Shown in pieces: positions 25,351-33,878 of a stretch of 64,000 nt of DNA (position 1 is its first letter; each line of letters opens with the position of its first letter). The DNA comes from Spirochaetales bacterium (GTDB lineage: Bacteria; Spirochaetota; Spirochaetia; Sphaerochaetales; Sphaerochaetaceae): assembly GCA_012514185.1 (NCBI GenBank), contig JAAZAT010000129.1:1-64000 (forward strand), given 5' to 3'. The translations under genes and the position numbers were made by a program. The notes below the pieces were generated by a model. The model worked only from the letters and a program-made list of their open reading frames with translations, ran no database searches and was not told the origin of the DNA.

Positions 25351-26275
25351 CGCATTCGAACACAGTATTTTCATCTTCGGCCCTACCGGGGTCGGAAAGA
25401 CAGAACTTCTGCTGGATCTCGATCCGCAGAGGTTTTCTGTTATCAACGCCGACTCGATCCAAGTCTATCGCTACCTCGATGTAGGCTCTGCAAAGGCTTC
25501 AGCGGCAGTTCGCTTGGCAATTGAGCACCATCTGATCGACATCCGGGATCCCTGGGAACAGTTTTCGGTAGGCAATTTCATCGAGGAAGCCGACAAAGCC
25601 TGTCTTTTGATTCACGAGCAAGGAAAAATTCCGGTGATCAGCGGGGGAACGGCATATTATTTCAAGCATTTTCTCTATGGGCTCAGCGAAGCCCCTCCCA
25701 GCGATGAAGCCATACGTGAGTCGATCTCCCGGCGGATTGAAACCGAAGGCAGGCAGTGGGCTTTCGACTACCTGCAGCGAGTCGATCCGGTGAGCGCCGG
25801 ACGCATCCACCCCAGCGACATGTATCGTGTCAGCCGGGCCCTGGAGGTCTGGGAGACCTGCAACAGGCCCTTGAGCAGCTTTTCACTCCCATCCGAGCCG
25901 AGACGCGGCATGCATCCCTTGGTCATAGGACTGCAGCGCCAAAGTGAGGTGTTGCGGCGTAGGCTGGCAGCCCGGGTGCAGGCAATGTTTGAAGAGGGGC
26001 TGGTGGACGAGATCCGAAGCCTTCTGAGGATGGGAGCCCAGTCCTGGTGGCCGGGCCTGCAGGGCATAGGGTACCGTGAGTTTTTCCAAGCCATGGAACA
26101 CGGAGAGTGGTCGCATTCCATCATAGCCGACCAGATTGAACGAAACAGCCGCTTCTATGCGAAGCGGCAGATGACGTTTTTCAAGAGTTTTGCCGATGCC
26201 AAGTGGTTTGACCCAGAGGACAAAGCCACCATTCTCAACGAGATTGAGAAATACCTTGAGGCCTCGGGTAGGTAG
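25316..26275 (+). CDS. miaA: tRNA dimethylallyltransferase
   Basis: This enzyme transfers a dimethylallyl group to N6 of A37 in tRNAs reading UNN codons. The 319-aa protein has P-loop IFGPTGVGKTELLLDL near residues 19-34, NADSIQVYRYLDVGSAK, HHLIDI, ISGGTAYYFKHFLYG and, near the C-terminus, PGLQGIGYREFF plus RNSRFYAKRQMTFFK for tRNA binding. The GTG at 25316 has only a weak ribosome site and overlaps rpoZ, so translation is probably coupled; the exact start is uncertain. The 3' end overlaps a convergent gene by 41 bp. Confidence 0.94.
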   Translation: MKSISKHPTKSNAFEHSIFIFGPTGVGKTELLLDLDPQRFSVINADSIQVYRYLDVGSAKASAAVRLAIEHHLIDIRDPWEQFSVGNFIEEADKACLLIHEQGKIPVISGGTAYYFKHFLYGLSEAPPSDEAIRESISRRIETEGRQWAFDYLQRVDPVSAGRIHPSDMYRVSRALEVWETCNRPLSSFSLPSEPRRGMHPLVIGLQRQSEVLRRRLAARVQAMFEEGLVDEIRSLLRMGAQSWWPGLQGIGYREFFQAMEHGEWSHSIIADQIERNSRFYAKRQMTFFKSFADAKWFDPEDKATILNEIEKYLEASGR

Positions 26276-27710
26276 GAACCACCATTTTCTGCAGCAACTG
26301 AACCCCAACCGAGCTGATACCGGTGATCTCATACCAACCGCGCTTGCCCATCTCAACGGTGAATTGTTGTTCCAGATGGTAGGTGTAAATCGGCACTCCC
26401 GTTGCCGGCATCTCGGCGTTCGCACTCTCTTGTTCATACGAGTACGGGGTATACAGCACCCCTGAAGCAAGATAGGTGTCCCCCCCCAGCGGTTTGACGA
26501 CAAGGTCGGCGACCCCATAGAGGAAGGTGCCCTCAAGGAGTGCAGGCTTGCCGTCTTCAATCCATTGATTCGGATCGATTTGGGTGTTTATTCCCTCGTA
26601 CGCCTGCCTGGTCTGGCGGGTGACAAAGAGGTTGGTCACCTCCATGCTTGCAGGATTTTTTGTTTTCTTGGCAAGCGAGGCTTCCATTTTCTGCAGGTCC
26701 AAGGCATTCTGGCCGGCATAAAACTCCTCGATCACGGTAATCGGCGGCATTCCTGCTGTGTACGGGGGAGCGAGGGCTGTGCGGATGCGGCTGGTGGTGA
26801 AGTATGCCAGGGTGAAGACGCTCACTGCGACGGTGATGACGATCCATCCCTTCTTTCTCCAGAAAACCTTCCGTTTGGCCCGTTTTTCTTGAGCTTGTAA
26901 AAAAGAGGTACATTCGCTCACCTCATAGAGCGACTCCCGTTTCAGGGGCTCCTTGCGTACGCTCAGGTTCCACACAAGGCTCTCGGTCTGCTCAAGGAAG
27001 TAGGAAAGGGCTTTTTGGCTCTCCTTGTTCCCGCTGATATCCCGCATCTTGGTCAGGCTCAAGCTCAAGGTCTTGTCGATGAATGCAGTGGTCGCCTTAT
27101 CCAGATCGATAGGACAGAGGCTGAGGGGAACTGCCCTGAATGCATCTTCGCGGGTGTTCTTGTCTGCAAAGGGAGGGAATCCCGCTGCGGCAAAATAGAG
27201 GAAGGATGTCAGTTGGTCGATCAGGGAGAACGGAGCGTGAAGACCGTGATGAACCCATGCTCCTATGTGGAAGAACCGTGTCTGCTCGTCTGCACAGGAT
27301 GCAAAAAGGTCTGCAACATCCTGGGGGAGGATGAGGATGCTTCCATCCTCGACACCCCAGATTCTCCACAGTGGAAGGATGCCGCTGCTCAAGTCCAGGA
27401 AGGAAGAGGGTAGAAGCATCAATGCTTTTGCCAGGCTTTGCACCAGGGCCAGCGCCTGGTCGCGTTTTGTGCTGGCTATATGCTCGAAGGCGAAGATGTC
27501 CAATGGATTGAAGTAGAGGCAGCGCTTACCATCGACGACGGTCAAACCCTCCCAAAACCAGCTTCTCATGCTGCCGTCCCTGTACAGATACCCTTGTGCT
27601 TTCTCGCCCTGCAAAAGATAGGTGGGCAGCTCCATGCTCTGAGGGCCGATGACAATCAGGCGCTTGGGTTTTCCATCAATTACATGTTCAAAGGTTTCAT
27701 TGGTTCGCAT
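26235..27710 (-). CDS. Conserved membrane-anchored protein, unknown function
   Basis: I do not recognise this 491-aa protein. Residues 1 to about 285 look like a globular cytosolic domain, with a proline/aromatic-rich part (FNPLDIFAFEHIASTKRDQALALVQSLAKAL..) that loosely recalls kinase-like or pseudokinase folds. A basic stretch (KRAKRKVFWRKKGW) then precedes one transmembrane helix at about residues 300-315. The remaining roughly 170 residues would be periplasmic. One helix with a positive inside flank predicts N-in, C-out. GGAGC lies before the ATG, and the start overlaps the MEMO-like gene by 14 bp, suggesting a shared role or shared transcript. Confidence 0.7.
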   Translation of the reverse strand: MRTNETFEHVIDGKPKRLIVIGPQSMELPTYLLQGEKAQGYLYRDGSMRSWFWEGLTVVDGKRCLYFNPLDIFAFEHIASTKRDQALALVQSLAKALMLLPSSFLDLSSGILPLWRIWGVEDGSILILPQDVADLFASCADEQTRFFHIGAWVHHGLHAPFSLIDQLTSFLYFAAAGFPPFADKNTREDAFRAVPLSLCPIDLDKATTAFIDKTLSLSLTKMRDISGNKESQKALSYFLEQTESLVWNLSVRKEPLKRESLYEVSECTSFLQAQEKRAKRKVFWRKKGWIVITVAVSVFTLAYFTTSRIRTALAPPYTAGMPPITVIEEFYAGQNALDLQKMEASLAKKTKNPASMEVTNLFVTRQTRQAYEGINTQIDPNQWIEDGKPALLEGTFLYGVADLVVKPLGGDTYLASGVLYTPYSYEQESANAEMPATGVPIYTYHLEQQFTVEMGKRGWYEITGISSVGVQLLQKMVVPTYPRPQGISQSR

Positions 27711-28554
27711 GGGCAGCTCCTAGGACGGCACTGATGTGCCAGACGCGTTTTTCATTCTCATCCGATTCTGCAAAGATGTCTTGCTGCTGGATGCCATCTC
27801 GATAGAGCCCAACGATGTTCCATCCCCCCGCAGCCCAATGCTGTCTGCCGACCGCATCCAAAGCGGCGGTGTTGCAGCTGCTGATGGCATGCATGCGCAG
27901 ACCTTCGCAGAGGCTGGTTCCTTGGGACAATGCATCTCTGAAAGCCTTTGCATGTTTTGCAGCCTCGAAAGCGGGAAGCAGCGCATTTGCATTGGCTGAG
28001 ACGATGAACAGCACCTTGTCATCGAGATCGGTGATCTGCTTGATTACCTGGGTGTAGATGGCAAGCTGTGCTTTGTCGCAGCTTCCAGAGAGAATGGGAA
28101 GCACTGCCGTCCCGGGAAAATAGCTTTGGATGAAGGGGAGTGTCAGCTCAAAAGCCGGCTCCTCGATGAAGTAGCTGTCTTCTCTCATCACCTGGGTCTT
28201 GAACCGGGTGCAAAGCTCGGCGGCCAGCGCCGCATCGAATACATGCTCAACTCCCGCCACCCTGATGCCCTCGGCTCGGGGTGTGAACAGGAAAGCCGGT
28301 TCATGCTCGGCAAGCACTTCCTGATGCAAAGGGCCGAGGAAGACCACCTTTGAGGGTTTGAGCATCGCCACGTGTTCAAATGACCGGTGCAGAGCCTCAC
28401 AGACCCTGTCGTAGGAGGCGTGAGGGACAAGAATGGCTGTGGGCAGCGAACAGGGCTCTCCTGCAGCGGGCCTTCTTCTTGTACACTCGTCAAGTTTTGT
28501 CCTATCTTCTGGATAGAAAATCAAATGGTGCTGGGATTCAAGCATTGTCATCAT
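27697..28554 (-). CDS. MEMO1-like protein (AmmeMemoRadiSam system protein B family)
   Basis: This 285-aa protein belongs to the MEMO/AMMECR-linked family related to extradiol dioxygenases. ILVPHASYDRV and VFLGPLHQEV hold the two N-terminal histidines of the metal-like pocket, EEPAFELTLPFIQSYF matches the E.S.E..LPF.Q element, and SSCNTAAL supplies the conserved cysteine. The usual S-D-F-C-H segment reads SANANAL, losing one histidine. The partner AMMECR1 and radical-SAM genes are not next to it. The start lies 17 bp inside the end of the rqcH-like gene (ATG ATG ACA ATG cluster), so the exact start is uncertain. Confidence 0.75.
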   Translation of the reverse strand: MMTMLESQHHLIFYPEDRTKLDECTRRRPAAGEPCSLPTAILVPHASYDRVCEALHRSFEHVAMLKPSKVVFLGPLHQEVLAEHEPAFLFTPRAEGIRVAGVEHVFDAALAAELCTRFKTQVMREDSYFIEEPAFELTLPFIQSYFPGTAVLPILSGSCDKAQLAIYTQVIKQITDLDDKVLFIVSANANALLPAFEAAKHAKAFRDALSQGTSLCEGLRMHAISSCNTAALDAVGRQHWAAGGWNIVGLYRDGIQQQDIFAESDENEKRVWHISAVLGAAHANQ

Positions 28555-29971
28555 CTAAAAGTAACCGTGCAAGCCTTGTTTCGTCCAGTGTTACCCGCAA
28601 GTTTTTTTCCTGGGTGGGCAGAACCAAACCGGTTTTCCCTCCCTTGGCCCTTCTCAAATGCTTGACCTGGGTGTAGTAGAGATCGGCCTTGCCCTCTTTC
28701 TTTGCCTTGCTGAACACGATGGCCAGGTTTGCGGCGTCCAAAAGGACATCAAGGGGGATGGTCTTGTTCTTGATGAACTTGATGAAGACATACCCGCCGG
28801 GAACATCGCGGGTGTGCATCCAGTAATCATTGCCCCTGACATGGTGGCGCAGCAGCTCATCGTTTTCCTTCGCATTGCGCCCGACCAACAAGGTGAACTG
28901 CCCGCTCTGGATTGTCAGGCCGGGAGTCTGGATCTTATCCTGCTGCTTGTCTTGCGAGCCTGCAAGCTCGCGTTTCATCGCCCGTATGGCTGTCTGCTGG
29001 TCAAGCCCGGGATCCAGCAACCGGCTGTAGTGCGCCTCGCATGCTTGCAGCTGTGCTTGCACCTTTCCAAACTCAGCCAGCGCATTCTCATAAGACCCTT
29101 TTGCTTTCTGATACTTTTCGTAGTAGAGAAGGATGTTCTCCCTTCCCTTGAGCTTGGGTTCGAGCTCGATGAAATGCTCGCTCCCGGACTCCCAATCCTC
29201 CAAAACTATGCTGCTCTGGTTGTCCTTCAGCAAGTGCTGGTAGGCGCTGAGCAAATCTGCGGTCAGTTTATACCGCTCATACCCTTCACTGGCTTTGAGT
29301 GTATGTGTTTGGCTTGCCAGGGTTGTTCTCAGCGTTTTCAGCTCCCGATCACGCTTGGCTTCTATCTTGCGTTGCAGCTCTTGGAAGGTAAGCTCATTGC
29401 TTTGGTTGCCATACTCTTGTTCGATCTGGCGGTTGAAGGAGCTGTCGGTACGGCTTCGGATGACAAACCGATCATCCTCTTCATCCTTTGGCGGGGGCGG
29501 GATGAAGGGCAGGCCGCTCTGCTCCCCTCTTGCGGGTCGGCGGTAGAGCAGTTCGAGGATGATGTTCTGTTCATCGGTGATGATGATGTTGGCACCGGGG
29601 CCGCTGTAGAAACGCAGGTACACATACAACAGGGTGCCATGATTATCCAACGTGAGTCGGACCAAGCGGTCATGGCTTATCTGGGAGGCCTCCAGGACTT
29701 TGGAACCTTCTACATTGGCCCTGAGAAATTGGATGAAGCGCTGCAGCTTTGCAGTTTTCCCCTGTTGGACGACACTCAGGGCCTCGCTTGCCAGATGAAG
29801 ACGGGAAAAAGGGGTTCCGAGTTCCGTATACAGCGTCCATCGTCCGGCTTGAGGATGGTAGAAGTTCCAGCTCATCGAGTGAAAATCATGCTGGATGGTT
29901 TGCTGCAAGGAACTTCCGACCAAGGGAAGTTCTTCAAGAATGAGTGCTATTTCACGCCAGTTGAGACTCAT
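28538..29971 (-). CDS. rqcH: NFACT family protein (RqcH-like)
   Basis: RqcH binds obstructed 50S subunits and adds alanine tails to stalled peptides. This 477-aa protein has the N-terminal NFACT-N domain with the D101-R102 pair (ISHDRLVRL) needed for tailing in known RqcH proteins, a charged coiled coil (about 205-340), and the C-terminal NFACT-R domain with DYWMHTRDVPGGYVFIKF. It is shorter than the roughly 570-residue B. subtilis protein, mainly in the middle. The start at 29971 follows GGAG. It overlaps folC upstream by 20 bp and the MEMO-like gene downstream. Confidence 0.85.
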   Translation of the reverse strand: MSLNWREIALILEELPLVGSSLQQTIQHDFHSMSWNFYHPQAGRWTLYTELGTPFSRLHLASEALSVVQQGKTAKLQRFIQFLRANVEGSKVLEASQISHDRLVRLTLDNHGTLLYVYLRFYSGPGANIIITDEQNIILELLYRRPARGEQSGLPFIPPPPKDEEDDRFVIRSRTDSSFNRQIEQEYGNQSNELTFQELQRKIEAKRDRELKTLRTTLASQTHTLKASEGYERYKLTADLLSAYQHLLKDNQSSIVLEDWESGSEHFIELEPKLKGRENILLYYEKYQKAKGSYENALAEFGKVQAQLQACEAHYSRLLDPGLDQQTAIRAMKRELAGSQDKQQDKIQTPGLTIQSGQFTLLVGRNAKENDELLRHHVRGNDYWMHTRDVPGGYVFIKFIKNKTIPLDVLLDAANLAIVFSKAKKEGKADLYYTQVKHLRRAKGGKTGLVLPTQEKNLRVTLDETRLARLLLDDDNA

Positions 29972-31319
29972 AGGCACTCCGCATCTGTTCAAAGGCAGCT
30001 TTCACCCCGCCGGCGAGATAAAACGATCCGCACACAAGAACGGCATCGGAATCATGAGTCATGCTGTATGCAGTCTTGAGAGCTTGGATGTTGTCTTCGA
30101 TCAATAGAATCCGATAGGGTTGCGTCCGTTCCGCGGCAAGGGCATTGAACAACGCAAATAGGCTCGCGATGTCACTTTTTTTATAGGTGCCCGGCCGGCT
30201 GATGATGATCTGCTGGAAATGGTCGAGCACAAGATTGGCCATATGCCGGTGGTCCTTGTCCTCCAGAGCCCCATAGATGATGGTGTTCTTACTGGAAGAA
30301 CCATGCAACGAGGCAAAACTCTGAAGCAGGGCTTGCAAGGAGTGGGTGGTGTGGGCTCCATCGACATAGAGGCAAGGTTTGGTGGACAGCTGTTGGAACC
30401 GCCCGGGAATCTGGTTCTTTTCGATTGCCGGTAGAACGTTCTCATTATAGAGCCCCAGTGTTCTCAGAACAAGCAGGGCGAGGGCACTGTTCTGGGCTTG
30501 CACGCTGCCGCGCATCGCAAGCCGCAACTCTTCCTCTTTCCCGTTTTTCCATCGATACCGGACAAGTTCTCCTTCGGTGGTGGTTTTGCTGGAAAGTGAA
30601 GCAATGGCATCGTCAAGCCGATAGGTTGCACTCTTTTGTACGAGTGCCTCGGCTAAAAACACCGACATGGCTTCCTGTTCTTCGAAGCCGATGAAGGTGG
30701 GGACACCTTCCTTAATGATCTTGCTTTTTTCTGCAGCAATTTTTGCAATGGTATCGCCAAGAATTTTCGTATGTTCAAGTTCGATGGGGCAGAGTACGCA
30801 TGCCTCGGGAACGATGGTGTTGGTTGCATCCAGTCGCCCGCCCAGACCGGTTTCGATGACCGCCCATTCGCAGCCGCTGTTCTTGAAGAGCAGGTAGGCA
30901 TAGGCGGTATACAGCTCGAAGGTCGTTGGATCTGTTTCACCCCACTGGTCGCTGAAGTGGAAGCCTTGCAGTTGGGTTTGGAGCTCTTTTCCCGTCTGGA
31001 CCAGCAACTCATCGCAAAAGAATGTTCCGCTGAGGCTGAAACGTTCGCGGTAGTCGATCAGATGGGGGGAGAGGTAGAGACCGGTTTTATACCCTAGGGC
31101 GGTGAGAGCGCTGGCAATATAGCTGGCTGTTGAACCCTTGCCCTTTGAACCGGCCAGATGAATTTTCTTGAATGACAGCTCGGGATTGCCCAGATAGGCG
31201 AGCAGAGCCTTCATCCGGTCCAAGCGGTACGTTCTGGTTGTATAATGTGTTGTCTGCTTCTCAAGATTGGTGAAACTCTCCATGAAACGGACAACATCGT
31301 CAAAGCACGAAATTACCAT
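29952..31319 (-). CDS. folC: Folylpolyglutamate synthase / dihydrofolate synthase
   Basis: This Mur-ligase relative adds glutamates to folates and may also make dihydrofolate. The 455-aa protein has LDRMKALLAYLGNPELSFKKIHLAGSKGKGSTASY, containing P-loop GSKGKGST, then VIETGLGGRLDATN, IELEHTKILGDTIAKIAAEK and a C-terminal VDGAHTTHS. The ATG at 31319 has GAGGT about 10 nt upstream. It heads the minus-strand run folC-rqcH-MEMO-membrane protein and has a well-formed promoter. Confidence 0.93.
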   Translation of the reverse strand: MVISCFDDVVRFMESFTNLEKQTTHYTTRTYRLDRMKALLAYLGNPELSFKKIHLAGSKGKGSTASYIASALTALGYKTGLYLSPHLIDYRERFSLSGTFFCDELLVQTGKELQTQLQGFHFSDQWGETDPTTFELYTAYAYLLFKNSGCEWAVIETGLGGRLDATNTIVPEACVLCPIELEHTKILGDTIAKIAAEKSKIIKEGVPTFIGFEEQEAMSVFLAEALVQKSATYRLDDAIASLSSKTTTEGELVRYRWKNGKEEELRLAMRGSVQAQNSALALLVLRTLGLYNENVLPAIEKNQIPGRFQQLSTKPCLYVDGAHTTHSLQALLQSFASLHGSSSKNTIIYGALEDKDHRHMANLVLDHFQQIIISRPGTYKKSDIASLFALFNALAAERTQPYRILLIEDNIQALKTAYSMTHDSDAVLVCGSFYLAGGVKAAFEQMRSAYESQLA

Positions 31320-31340
31320 GTAGTAGATACCTCGTCGTAA

Positions 31341-31369
31341 ACTGTAGACGCAACGCCTGTTTTGGTCAA
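31341..31369 (-). promoter_or_regulatory. Promoter of folC
   Basis: On the minus strand TTGACC (31369-31364), a 17-bp spacer and TACAGT (31346-31341). The two ACGCAACGC repeats overlap the -35 and the spacer edge next to the -10. Confidence 0.55.
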
Positions 31370-31580
31370 CGCAACGCTTGCTCGATTCGCACGTTCTCTT
31401 GCGTCCTGCCAATATCGCCGTCGGCGATATGCTTGAGCAGCATCCTGCAGGCAGAATGGGTATGCATGAGCTTTTTCAACGTAGGAAGGATGCTTTTCTA
31501 TTGCATGGATATACAGATGCACATTGCCGGCAGGTTGAGCATTACACAATGACGCATAGTGACTTTCTGTCATGATAATC

Positions 31581-31609
31581 TTGATTTCTCTGATTCTTCT
31601 GCTTATAGT
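31581..31609 (+). promoter_or_regulatory. Promoter of the first acyl-CoA synthetase gene
   Basis: TTGATT (31581-31586), a 17-bp spacer and TATAGT (31604-31609). GCGAGGAG lies before the ATG at 31646. Confidence 0.65.
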
Positions 31610-31645
31610 AGAGTAAGTTGGATTGTAATAGCGAGGAGATGGAAT

Positions 31646-33385
31646 ATGGCACAGCAGAAACTTGCACCCAAACCTTGGGATTTTTTGGATGAATATCGCG
31701 GTACGGCTTTCCAGGGCCAATGGCCTACTATCGTAGAAATGTTCGAGATATCGGTACGTCGCTATCCGGACAATAAGTGTTTCACCGCCTTTGTTCCCAA
31801 AAAGGAGACCTTAAGCTATACCGAGGTGCATCAGCATGTAGTGAAGGTGGCAAACTATCTCGCATCCAAAAAAGTCGGCAAGGGCGCCAAGGTTGCCGTT
31901 TCCGGCAAGAACAGTCCTGAGTGGGCGATTGCATATCTGGGCATTCTCTTTTGCGGGGCGATTGTTGTCCCGCTCGACAGTACCTTGAGCAATAAGGACA
32001 TGGGCAAGCTGATGGATTTTGCCGGGGTGAAAATCCTGTTTGCCGATCCTGAGCGGCTTGAGAATTTCGATAGCGAAAACAAGCTTGGGTTGACTGACAA
32101 GATCAGCCTGGAGCCTTCCAAGGAGTTCCCGTTTGTCATGGACCTGGACGGCAAGGAAGTGAAGCGGGACAAGGCAGACAGTGAGGATACCGCGGCAATT
32201 CTCTTTACCAGCGGAACGACCGGCACCCCCAAAGGGGTCATGCTCAGCCACCGCAACATGGTCAGTGACTGTTATCTGGCCCAGGGCAATATGAACCTGT
32301 ATCCCACTGATGTCTTCTATGCCATTCTCCCCATTCATCATGCGTATACCATGATGGCGGTTTTCTTTGAGGCTATCAGCGTGGGAGCTTCCATCGTCTT
32401 CGGGAAGAAATTGATCATCAGCCAGGTGCTCAAGGAGCTGAAGGAAGGAGAGGTCACGATGTTCCTCGCCGTTCCCATGCTGTTCAACAAGATGATCGCG
32501 GCCCTGATGAACGGGGTGCGGGAGAAGGGTATTGTCCTGTATGGCATCATCCGGTTTTTGATGAGTGTTTCCGGCCTGCTGAAGAAAATATTCAAAGTCA
32601 ACGTGGGTAAGAAGATGTTCGGCTTCCTGCTCAAGAAACTTTCGCTGGACAAGAACCGTATCTGCATCAGCGGCGGCGGTCCTCTGCCGGCAAGCACGTT
32701 CAAGATGTTCAATCAGCTGGGGATCGACTTTGTGCAGGGCTACGGCCTGACCGAGACCAGCCCCATCACCCACCTCAATCCGGTGGAGGCGTACATCGAG
32801 ACATCGGTCGGCAAGAAGGTCCCGCAGGTCGAGGTCAAGATTGTGAATCCCGACAGTGACGGGAACGGCATCATCCATATCAAGGGACCCATGGTCATGC
32901 AGGGCTACTACAACAATCCCGAGGCTACTGCGGAAGTCCTTGAGGATGGTTGGCTGAATACCGGTGATGTCGGCCATCAGGATGCCGGCGGGTACCTGTA
33001 TCTGACCGGTCGCGCCAAGAACATCATTGTTACCGACGGGGGCAAGAATGTCTTCCCTGAGGAGATCGAGGATCACTTCCAGCTGTATAATGAAATCGAT
33101 ACGATTTGCGTGCTCGGGTATTTGACCGACAAGAAGACAAAGAGCGAAGGCATCCGCGCCCTGGTCTATCCTGCCCAGAAGTGGGCCGACGAGATGGCCA
33201 AGCAGCACGGTGACCAGGCAAAGAAGAAAATCGAGGAGCGCATCAACCAGATCATCGGCGAGGTGAACAAGGAGTTGCAGTCCTACAAGAAAATTACCCG
33301 GGTGACCGTCGTCGATGAGCCGCTTGAAATGACGAGTACTAAAAAAGTAAAGCGCTTCGTAGTTGCCCAAAAGTACAAGGACTGA
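31646..33385 (+). CDS. AMP-binding long-chain acyl-CoA synthetase (paralogue 1)
   Basis: This enzyme activates fatty acids through an acyl-AMP intermediate to acyl-CoA (or acyl-ACP). The 579-aa protein has the P-loop-like ILFTSGTTGTPKGVMLSHRN near residue 190, GYGLTETSPITHLNP near 365, and the hinge TGDVGHQDAGGYLYLTGRAKNIIV near 440. The C-terminal TSTKKVKRF contains the catalytic lysine region. No membrane helix is obvious, although MMAVFFEAISVGASIVFG is hydrophobic. The start at 31646 has GAGGAG. It is the first of three paralogues in this window. Confidence 0.88.
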   Translation: MAQQKLAPKPWDFLDEYRGTAFQGQWPTIVEMFEISVRRYPDNKCFTAFVPKKETLSYTEVHQHVVKVANYLASKKVGKGAKVAVSGKNSPEWAIAYLGILFCGAIVVPLDSTLSNKDMGKLMDFAGVKILFADPERLENFDSENKLGLTDKISLEPSKEFPFVMDLDGKEVKRDKADSEDTAAILFTSGTTGTPKGVMLSHRNMVSDCYLAQGNMNLYPTDVFYAILPIHHAYTMMAVFFEAISVGASIVFGKKLIISQVLKELKEGEVTMFLAVPMLFNKMIAALMNGVREKGIVLYGIIRFLMSVSGLLKKIFKVNVGKKMFGFLLKKLSLDKNRICISGGGPLPASTFKMFNQLGIDFVQGYGLTETSPITHLNPVEAYIETSVGKKVPQVEVKIVNPDSDGNGIIHIKGPMVMQGYYNNPEATAEVLEDGWLNTGDVGHQDAGGYLYLTGRAKNIIVTDGGKNVFPEEIEDHFQLYNEIDTICVLGYLTDKKTKSEGIRALVYPAQKWADEMAKQHGDQAKKKIEERINQIIGEVNKELQSYKKITRVTVVDEPLEMTSTKKVKRFVVAQKYKD

Positions 33386-33392
33386 GTATAGT
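33363..33392 (+). promoter_or_regulatory. Candidate leaderless promoter of yhbY
   Basis: TTGCCC (33363-33368), an 18-bp spacer and TATAGT (33387-33392), 7 nt before the ATG. It lies at the 3' end of the preceding gene, and no ribosome-binding site is present. Confidence 0.45.
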
Positions 33393-33399
33393 ACCAACC

Positions 33400-33705
33400 A
33401 TGAACAGCAGTGTACGAAGTTTTCTGAAAGCTCAGGCTCACTCTCTCAAGCCGATCGTCATGGTCGGCAAGAGTGGGTTGGAAGAGCGGGTGGTGGCAGC
33501 CATGAACGATGCCTTGGGCAGTCATGAGTTGGTCAAAGTAAAGTTTCAAGCCTTCAAGGATGAGATACGTCCTCTTGCAGAGGAGCTGGCGGTGAAGACC
33601 GGAAGTGAGCTGGTCAGCATTATAGGTTTCATTGCCACCTTGTATCGAGAGAGCGAGGACCATTTGATTCACATTCCCAAGGATCTGCTGAAAAAAGGCG
33701 AGTAG
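33400..33705 (+). CDS. yhbY: YhbY-family RNA-binding protein (CRM domain)
   Basis: This 101-aa single CRM domain protein associates with pre-50S ribosomal particles in known cases. LKAQAHSLKPIVMVGKSGLEERVVAAMNDALGSHELVKVKF holds the GxxG-like loop (VGKSGL), and LVSIIGFIATLYRES matches the usual G...LYR end. Its start follows the acyl-CoA synthetase stop by 14 bp but has no Shine-Dalgarno. An intrinsic terminator follows. Confidence 0.93.
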   Translation: MNSSVRSFLKAQAHSLKPIVMVGKSGLEERVVAAMNDALGSHELVKVKFQAFKDEIRPLAEELAVKTGSELVSIIGFIATLYRESEDHLIHIPKDLLKKGE

Positions 33706-33728
33706 GGAAAAGGTTGGGACTAAATTGA

Positions 33729-33759
33729 GGCATCAGGGTGGAAGCTCTGGTGCCTTTTT
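33729..33759 (+). terminator. Intrinsic terminator after yhbY
   Basis: Stem GGCATCAGGG/CTCTGGTGCC (33729-33738 and 33745-33754, with one G-T pair and one weak pair), a 6-nt loop and five Ts. Confidence 0.75.
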
Positions 33760-33775
33760 CTTGTCTTGATGCAAC

Positions 33776-33808
33776 GCAGGCCCGCCGTCCAACGGAGGCA
33801 GGGCCTGC
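33776..33808. repeat. GC-rich hairpin between convergent genes
   Basis: Perfect 8-bp arms GCAGGCCC (33776-33783) and GGGCCTGC (33801-33808), with a further short CCGT/ACGG pairing inside. No T run follows on either strand, so it is not a classical terminator. It may protect the 3' end of the hexosaminidase mRNA arriving from the right. Confidence 0.5.
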
Positions 33809-33878
33809 AGAGAGAAAATCCACCAGAAGGTGTACTCAATTCATAGCACGAACGGTCTCTTCACACAATATATTTTCT

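Larger units (their letters stand above)
31320..31645. other. Intergenic region with folC and fadD promoters, repeats and a doubtful small ORF
   Basis: This stretch between divergent folC and an acyl-CoA synthetase gene holds promoters for both. It also contains two direct copies of ACGCAACGC (31348-31356 and 31369-31377, 21 bp apart) around the folC promoter and a perfect palindrome at 31412-31430 (arms ATATCGCC and GGCGATAT around GTC). A minus-strand ORF of 86 codons (31573-31313) overlaps the folC start by 7 bp, but it lacks a clear ribosome site and its third-codon positions are much more AT-rich than in neighbours. I do not call it a gene. Confidence 0.5.

Noticed and set aside
31313-31573. 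Minus-strand 86-codon ORF overlapping the folC start
   Set aside because: It lacks a clear ribosome site, its third-codon base use is far more AT-rich than in neighbours, and a convincing folC promoter lies within it.
31378-31575. Plus-strand 65-codon ORF before the first acyl-CoA synthetase
   Set aside because: It begins at a TTG without ribosome site, covers a palindrome and the opposite doubtful ORF, and has no recognisable protein pattern.
31811-33397. 528-codon antisense ORF across acyl-CoA synthetase 1
   Set aside because: It is long only because of codon bias in the real gene; the plus-strand frame has all family motifs.
33776-33808. GC hairpin as a classical terminator
   Set aside because: The stem is strong, but no T run follows on either strand, so it is listed only as a repeat.
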